A stretch of DNA of 64,000 bases. It comes from Chryseobacterium sp. SC28 (GTDB lineage: Bacteria > Bacteroidota > Bacteroidia > Flavobacteriales > Weeksellaceae). The position numbers and the translations under genes were made by a program. Where the stretch lies: the NCBI RefSeq assembly GCF_003932955.1, contig NZ_QOVY01000010.1, forward strand, positions 1 to 64,000, in the 5' to 3' direction. Every line of letters starts with the position of its first letter. Position 1 is the first letter of the stretch. Of the stretch, positions 59,588 to 64,000 are shown in pieces. The notes under the pieces are model-generated. The model made no database searches. It was not told the origin of the DNA and saw only the letters and a program-made list of their open reading frames with translations.

Positions 59588-61987
59588 CTAGTTTCTCACC
59601 GGCTTACCTGTCTTCAGCATTCCGGCGATTCTTTCCAAAGTTTTTTTCTCGCCGCAAAGGGAGAGAAAGGCTTCTCTTTCCAAATCCAAAAGATATTGTT
59701 CTGAAACTTCCGTTGGTTCGGAAAGATTTCCGCCCGTCATCACGTAGCCGATTTTGTTTGCGATGAGTCGGTCGTGTTCTGAGGCATAACCGCCGGCAAC
59801 CATTTGGTCGGTTCCAACGTAGAACATTCCCATTGCTTCGCTGCCGAGCACTTTTACCTTCTCCGGAACTGGCGGTGTATATCCCAATTCGTCCAACACA
59901 ATTGCTTGACGTTTCGCTTCGGCTATCTGACGATCTCTATTGACAACAATGATGTCTTTGTCGGTCAAAATCCCCATTTGCCGGGCTTCGTGCGCAGAAG
60001 TCGCTACTTTTGCGGTTGCAATGTTCATAAAGTAATTTCTCAAATGATTGGTTTTGACATCGTCTGGAAGGGTTCCTTTCAAAGCCCTTAGGGCAAACTC
60101 TTTGGTACCGCCGCCGCCCGGAATGAGACCAACGCCAACTTCTACCAAACCGATGTACGTCTCCGCTGCTGCTACGATTTTGTCTGAATGCATTGAGAAT
60201 TCGCAGCCGCCGCCCAGCGTCATACCGAACGGTGCTGCTATTACCGGAATGGATGAATATCTCAGTTTCATAGAAGTTGATTGGAACAGAGCAACGGCCA
60301 TATTGAGCTCATACCAATCCTGCTCAGCGGCCATCATCATAATCATCGCAAGATTGGCGCCCACTGAGAAATTCTCGGCTTGATTGCCAATGACCAAACC
60401 GCGATAATCCTTCTCTGCGATCTCTATAGATTTGCTAATGCCTTCCAAAACACCGCCGCCCAACGTGTTCATTTTTGAACGGAATTCGAAGTTCAAAATG
60501 CCGTCACCAAGGTCAATCAATGCAGATTCAGAATTGGACCAAACGGTCTTTTCTTTTCTGATATAATCTAGAATTATAAAGGTATCTTTCCCGGGAATAG
60601 GTTCGTATGCTTTTGAATTTTGGTTATAGAATAGTTGGTTTCCGTTTTCCAATTTGTAGAAAGAGTCATTGCCGTTTGCCAGCATCTCTTTCACCCAATC
60701 GGCCACTTTGTAACCTTCGCTTTCCACCAAGTCGATTCCTTTCTGCACGCCTAGAAAATCCCAGTTTTCGAAAGGTCCGTATTTCCACGCATAGCCGGTT
60801 TTCATCGCATCATCGATGGAGTAGAATACGTCGGTGATTTCCGGAACGCGTTGCGAAACGTAGGCAAAAAGCGAAGCATAATGTTTTCTAATCAGTTCGC
60901 CTGCTTTGGTTTCATCTTTCAGCAAAATCGGCAAACGGTTTTTCAGACTTCCGGCTTCCTTAGCTGCTTGCACGATAGGAAGTTTCGGTTGTTTCGTAGG
61001 TTCGTAGCCAAGTGTCTGATAATTAAGCACAAAACGATTGACGTTTCCGCCGGCATCTTTTTCTTTATAATAGAATCCTTTTTTACTTTTATCTCCAAAG
61101 AATTTATTTTCGATCAGATAATTCAGAGTTTTAGAATCCTTAAGCGCCTGCACCATTTCGTCATCTTTTAGATTGGCTTGCAAGCCTTTTGTAACACTGA
61201 CGGCGGTGTCGAGACCAACCAAATCTCCCAATTTGAAAGTTCCGGTTTTTGGGCGGTTCAGCAAATCGCCCGTCAGAGCATCGGCTTCCTCAATGGTCAA
61301 GCCGATTTCCTCCGTGAGTTCCATAATTTTGGCCATAGAGTAAACGCCGATTCGGTTTCCGATGAAGCCCGGCGTGTCTTTGCAAAGCACCGTGGTTTTC
61401 CCAAGGAATTTTTCCGCATACGACATCAAGAAATCAACGACCGATTTGTCGGTTTTCGGTCCCGGAATCACTTCGAATAATTTCAAATATCGTGGCGGAT
61501 TGAAGAAATGCGTTCCGCAGAAATACTTCTGAAAATCTTCTGACCTTCCTTCCGACATCAGGTGAATCGGAATTCCAGAGGTGTTGGAGGTGATCAAAGT
61601 GCCGGGTTTGCGAAGCTTGTCCACTTTCTCGAACATCGATTGCTTGATGTCCAATCTTTCCACGATAACCTCGATTACCCAATCCGAATTTTTGATTTTT
61701 TCCAAATCATCTTCGAAGTTTCCAACCGTAATTCGGGAAGCGAAGGATTTGTCGTAGATCGGCGAGGGGTTGCTTTTCAGGGCGTTATCAAGATGCCCTT
61801 GCGCCACGCTGTTTCTGAACTTTTTACTTTCTGGATTTGCGCCCGCTGCTTTGTCTTTGTCCGACAATTCTTTGGGAGGCATATCCAACATCAAAACCTG
61901 AATCCCGTTGCCAGCTAAGTGGCAGGCAATTCCGGAGCCCATCACGCCGGAGCCGAGAACCGTTACGTGTTTTATTTTTCTGTTCAT
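59588..61987 (-). CDS. fadN: 3-hydroxyacyl-CoA dehydrogenase / enoyl-CoA hydratase
   Basis: A 799-residue bifunctional beta-oxidation enzyme. The N-terminal NAD domain starts HVTVLGSGVMGSGIACHLAG. The HAD domain shows STNTSGIPI-like TSNTSGIPIHLM, CGTHFFNPPRYLKL and CKDTPGFIGNRIG. The C-terminal crotonase domain (about 490-700) contains NFSVGANLAMIMM, LGGGCEFSMHSDKIVA and GLVEVGVGLIPGGGGTKE. Domain order (dehydrogenase first) matches FadN of Bacillus rather than FadB of E. coli. It follows marR by 13 bp. Confidence 0.94.
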   Translation of the reverse strand: MNRKIKHVTVLGSGVMGSGIACHLAGNGIQVLMLDMPPKELSDKDKAAGANPESKKFRNSVAQGHLDNALKSNPSPIYDKSFASRITVGNFEDDLEKIKNSDWVIEVIVERLDIKQSMFEKVDKLRKPGTLITSNTSGIPIHLMSEGRSEDFQKYFCGTHFFNPPRYLKLFEVIPGPKTDKSVVDFLMSYAEKFLGKTTVLCKDTPGFIGNRIGVYSMAKIMELTEEIGLTIEEADALTGDLLNRPKTGTFKLGDLVGLDTAVSVTKGLQANLKDDEMVQALKDSKTLNYLIENKFFGDKSKKGFYYKEKDAGGNVNRFVLNYQTLGYEPTKQPKLPIVQAAKEAGSLKNRLPILLKDETKAGELIRKHYASLFAYVSQRVPEITDVFYSIDDAMKTGYAWKYGPFENWDFLGVQKGIDLVESEGYKVADWVKEMLANGNDSFYKLENGNQLFYNQNSKAYEPIPGKDTFIILDYIRKEKTVWSNSESALIDLGDGILNFEFRSKMNTLGGGVLEGISKSIEIAEKDYRGLVIGNQAENFSVGANLAMIMMMAAEQDWYELNMAVALFQSTSMKLRYSSIPVIAAPFGMTLGGGCEFSMHSDKIVAAAETYIGLVEVGVGLIPGGGGTKEFALRALKGTLPDDVKTNHLRNYFMNIATAKVATSAHEARQMGILTDKDIIVVNRDRQIAEAKRQAIVLDELGYTPPVPEKVKVLGSEAMGMFYVGTDQMVAGGYASEHDRLIANKIGYVMTGGNLSEPTEVSEQYLLDLEREAFLSLCGEKKTLERIAGMLKTGKPVRN

Positions 61988-62000
61988 TTATTGAGATTTA

Positions 62001-62465
62001 TTATTTGTTTCTATAATTACGTTCATTAGCAATTTTGAGAATTTCGTTCATCACTTCTTTGAAGATCTCGTATTTCTCCGGCTGAACCCTTTCCAGCACT
62101 TTTTTATTAAAATTGAGCACCACTTCCTTTGATAAGTTTCTGGAATGGATTCCCTTTTCCGTCAACTTGATGATAACTTCACGTTTATCAGTGGTGGTTT
62201 TTTCTTTGTAGATGTAGCCGTTGTCTTCCAGAAGTTTGATGATTCTTGTGAGAGAAGTAGGTTCGATCGCCATTTTAGGACCCAGATTGGTACTTCTCGT
62301 TCCTTCTTTCGGATCGATTTTTAGTAATGTAAGTGCCTGAACCGCAGTGGAATTGTACAATGAGGCCTGATCGGAATACATTTTCGAGACTGCCAACCAA
62401 GCAGACTTGAGCATCAAGTCCACGCTTTCGACTTTTTCGGAAGTTTTCTTTTCCATAGTGATCAT
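62001..62465 (-). CDS. MarR-family transcriptional regulator
   Basis: A 154-residue winged-helix regulator and first gene of the beta-oxidation operon. The DNA-binding part reads ALTLLKIDPKEGTRSTNLGPKMAIEPTSLTRIIKLLEDNGYI followed by the wing EKTTTDKREVIIKLTEKG. A perfect palindrome overlapping the promoter lies just upstream, the likely operator, so it probably represses its own operon and is released by a fatty acyl-CoA or similar ligand. An internal ATG at codon 4 could be the real start. Confidence 0.92.
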   Translation of the reverse strand: MITMEKKTSEKVESVDLMLKSAWLAVSKMYSDQASLYNSTAVQALTLLKIDPKEGTRSTNLGPKMAIEPTSLTRIIKLLEDNGYIYKEKTTTDKREVIIKLTEKGIHSRNLSKEVVLNFNKKVLERVQPEKYEIFKEVMNEILKIANERNYRNK

Positions 62466-62480
62466 ATTGAGTGCTTTTTA

Positions 62481-62516
62481 CAAATATAAAAAAAATACTA
62501 TGCATGCATAGTATTT
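62481..62516 (-). promoter_or_regulatory. Promoter and MarR operator of the fad operon
   Basis: On the minus strand TATATTTG (62488-62481) is a perfect -7 element. Immediately upstream lies a perfect 24-bp palindrome (62493-62516) with half-site AAATACTATGCA, occupying the spacer and the -33 region. A protein bound there would block polymerase. Confidence 0.72.
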
Positions 62517-62597
62517 CCGTGATAGAATATGTAACTATTTGATTTGTTGCGACTTAATTGTTATGCAAAACTTAATAATTAAAAAATTGTAATTCTT

Positions 62598-63545
62598 TCA
62601 ATGTTCGGTATCGCCACTATTGATAAGGAATTGTAGCGATTGTTTCACATCTGAGAAAGTATGATAATTGTCACAAAAATTACCCATTTTCAGTTCCCAT
62701 TGATCATTTTGGAAGGTCAGTTTGAATTTTTGCAGATCTGCAGAAAAGTTTTTTTGAAGAAACGAAAACATCATTTCTTTTTCCAAATTTGGCGCATCTA
62801 TTTCCGGCGGTCGAAAATTTGGGTTGAATTCGAGGATTTTTGGGGTTATTAATTCAGGATTGCTGAGGATGACTTCTTCCGCAATGCCGCTGGTGAGTTT
62901 TCTGTTTTTCAACCACCAGATTTTATCCGAAAATTCCTTTGCCAATCGCCAATCGTGGGACGAAAAAAGAATCAGTTTATTTTCATTTTTTGCTAAATTT
63001 CGAATTAAAGAAAGAATCATCAATTTGTTTTCTTCGTCCAAATGCGTGGTGGGTTCGTCCAAAATAATGAAAGGAGAATTTTGCGCCAAAGCTCTTCCAA
63101 TAAAAGCTTTTTGAAGATTTCCATCCGAAAGTTCTGCTAATTTTTTACTTCTAAATTGGGTAAGATTTAGCTGATCAATTATTTCATCGATTTCAGTTTT
63201 ATCCTTTTCATTCAATTTAAAATAATAAGGATAGTGAATGTATTTTCCAAGTGAAATTAAATCTGTAACGGTATAATTTTCAGGTATTTCGGATTTTGAA
63301 AAGACGATGGCAATTTTGGAAGCTATTTCGTTTGGATTTAGTGTTTGAATTGATTTTCCGTTGATTGAAATTTCGCCGTTCAAAAGTTTATTCTGTCCGA
63401 GAATTGATTTGATTAAAGTCGTTTTTCCAATGCCGTTATTGCCCATCAAAAGACAGACTTCGCCTAATTCTAAGGAAGTATTGATGTCAGAAATTAATGG
63501 TTCTGAATATCCGATGGATGCGTTAATTATTTTGAGAAAATTCAT
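62598..63545 (-). CDS. ABC transporter ATP-binding protein (FecE/BtuD-type)
   Basis: A roughly 315-residue ATPase for an iron-siderophore, haem or cobalamin importer. Walker A is LMGNNGIGKTTLIKS (about 34-48), the signature is LSDGNLQKAFIGRAL, Walker B is FIILDEPTTHLDEEN and the switch His is in LILFSSHDW. The last 70 residues are an extra C-terminal region seen in some Bacteroidota members. The start ATG at 63545 (MNFLKIINASIGYS) is preferred over codons upstream, which overlap the permease gene. It follows the FecCD permease gene directly. Confidence 0.9.
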   Translation of the reverse strand: MNFLKIINASIGYSEPLISDINTSLELGEVCLLMGNNGIGKTTLIKSILGQNKLLNGEISINGKSIQTLNPNEIASKIAIVFSKSEIPENYTVTDLISLGKYIHYPYYFKLNEKDKTEIDEIIDQLNLTQFRSKKLAELSDGNLQKAFIGRALAQNSPFIILDEPTTHLDEENKLMILSLIRNLAKNENKLILFSSHDWRLAKEFSDKIWWLKNRKLTSGIAEEVILSNPELITPKILEFNPNFRPPEIDAPNLEKEMMFSFLQKNFSADLQKFKLTFQNDQWELKMGNFCDNYHTFSDVKQSLQFLINSGDTEH

Positions 63546-63547
63546 CA

Positions 63548-64000
63548 TCATTTCTTTTTAATTAGCATCAACAATATCACCGGAATCCCAAAAAACGTCG
63601 TAATAATATTAATCGGAAACTGACTGAGTTCTGAAATAATCGAAAAAACCTGCATTATCAAAATTCCCAAAACGATATTCAAAATCCATTGATGCCAAAG
63701 CTGAGCGGGATTCCAAAGCATTCTGCAAAAATGCGGCACCACAACGCCAATGAATAAAATCGGCCCCAAAAAAGCCGTCACAGAAGCCGATAGAATAGAA
63801 GAAGCGAGAATAATACTGATTTTCAATTTCGATTGGCTGACACCAAAACTCTGAGCATAAGCCGATCCCAAAGCATTACCAATCAACGGTTTGATAGATT
63901 TGAAAGTGAAAAAGAATCCGATAATTATTAAAATGGTTAAGATGGAAATTTGAGAAAAATTGGCTTGGTTATTCGCTCCGAAAGTCCATAAAATATAGTT
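63548..64000 (-). CDS. FecCD-family ABC transporter permease (partial)
   Basis: The 3' part of a permease gene that continues beyond the window edge. The open frame runs to base 64000 with no in-frame stop (NYILWTFGANNQ... at the edge). GNALGSAYAQSFGVSQSKL and FLGPILFIGVVVPHFCRMLW are typical of the BtuC/FecD/FhuB transmembrane subunit, with several hydrophobic helices. About 150 codons are visible. It forms the import channel for the adjacent ATPase; the binding protein and receptor are presumably further upstream. Confidence 0.88.
   Translation of the reverse strand, partial: NYILWTFGANNQANFSQISILTILIIIGFFFTFKSIKPLIGNALGSAYAQSFGVSQSKLKISIILASSILSASVTAFLGPILFIGVVVPHFCRMLWNPAQLWHQWILNIVLGILIMQVFSIISELSQFPINIITTFFGIPVILLMLIKKK

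Noticed and set aside
1-64000. tRNA or rRNA genes
   Set aside because: None recognised on reading; the gaps are mostly short and occupied by promoters, terminators or repeats.

Overview
The window is chromosomal DNA from a member of the Flavobacteriia, most likely a Chryseobacterium-like Weeksellaceae. This rests on several signs. Two secreted proteins (11877-12704 and 16623-18230) carry type IX secretion C-terminal sorting domains. Promoters repeatedly match the Bacteroidota pattern TTTG-N19-TAnnTTTG. The DNA is AT-rich, aspartokinase and homoserine dehydrogenase are fused, and DUF5686 and PspC-type membrane proteins are present. No rRNA, tRNA, CRISPR array or prophage was seen. The genus is an inference.

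Layout. 1-5.2 kb: a lipoprotein, menaquinone-type genes (isochorismate synthase and a MenI-like thioesterase), an acyltransferase, and a PadR/PspC pair. 5.4-11.4 kb: the threonine operon thrL-thrA-thrB-thrC, with a leader-peptide attenuator and a striking tandem array of truncated thrB 5' ends between thrA and thrB. 11.5-30.2 kb: housekeeping and envelope genes (rpsO, histidine kinase, DEAD-box helicase, S8 protease, sugar aminotransferase, galE, idi, rsmA, DUF5686 barrel, lactonase, ung, mscS). 30.2-43.4 kb: pdxJ, an AbiEii-type toxin-antitoxin pair, a three-gene overlapping operon (membrane protein, epimerase, acyl-CoA ligase), gcvP, dgt, lipB, a ChaN-like protein and an exported deformylase-like protein. 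43.4-52 kb: the tryptophan operon on the minus strand, trpL-trpE-trpG-trpD-trpC-trpF-trpB-trpA. 52-55.7 kb: thioesterase, ArsC-like protein, frameshifted DUF763 gene and an AT-rich zincin-like protein. 55.7-62.5 kb: a MarR-controlled fatty-acid beta-oxidation operon (marR-fadN-fadA-fadE). 62.6-64 kb: part of an iron/haem-type ABC importer.

The most unusual signal is a set of four small four-helix-bundle (S23/Avd-like) genes. Each sits exactly at a gene junction of the trp or fad operon, in the same orientation as the operon. Each is bracketed by an inverted repeat built from 7-nt periodic sequence. The arm sequence differs between elements but is complementary within each element, so each would put the small gene in the loop of a long-range RNA hairpin. 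This is the architecture of the intervening sequences (IVS) of bacterial 23S rRNA, here found between protein-coding genes. In the trp operon the repeat arms also supply the stop codons of trpE and trpG and the first codons of trpG, and two further heptad arrays lie inside trpF. A REP-associated transposase with five 74-bp repeats splits trpF from trpB.

Both amino-acid operons begin with a Bacteroidota promoter, a leader peptide rich in the cognate amino acid (a run of Thr codons, or Trp-Trp-Trp) and a terminator hairpin with a plausible antiterminator, as expected for classical transcription attenuation. The fad operon has a perfect 24-bp palindrome next to its -7 element, upstream of marR.
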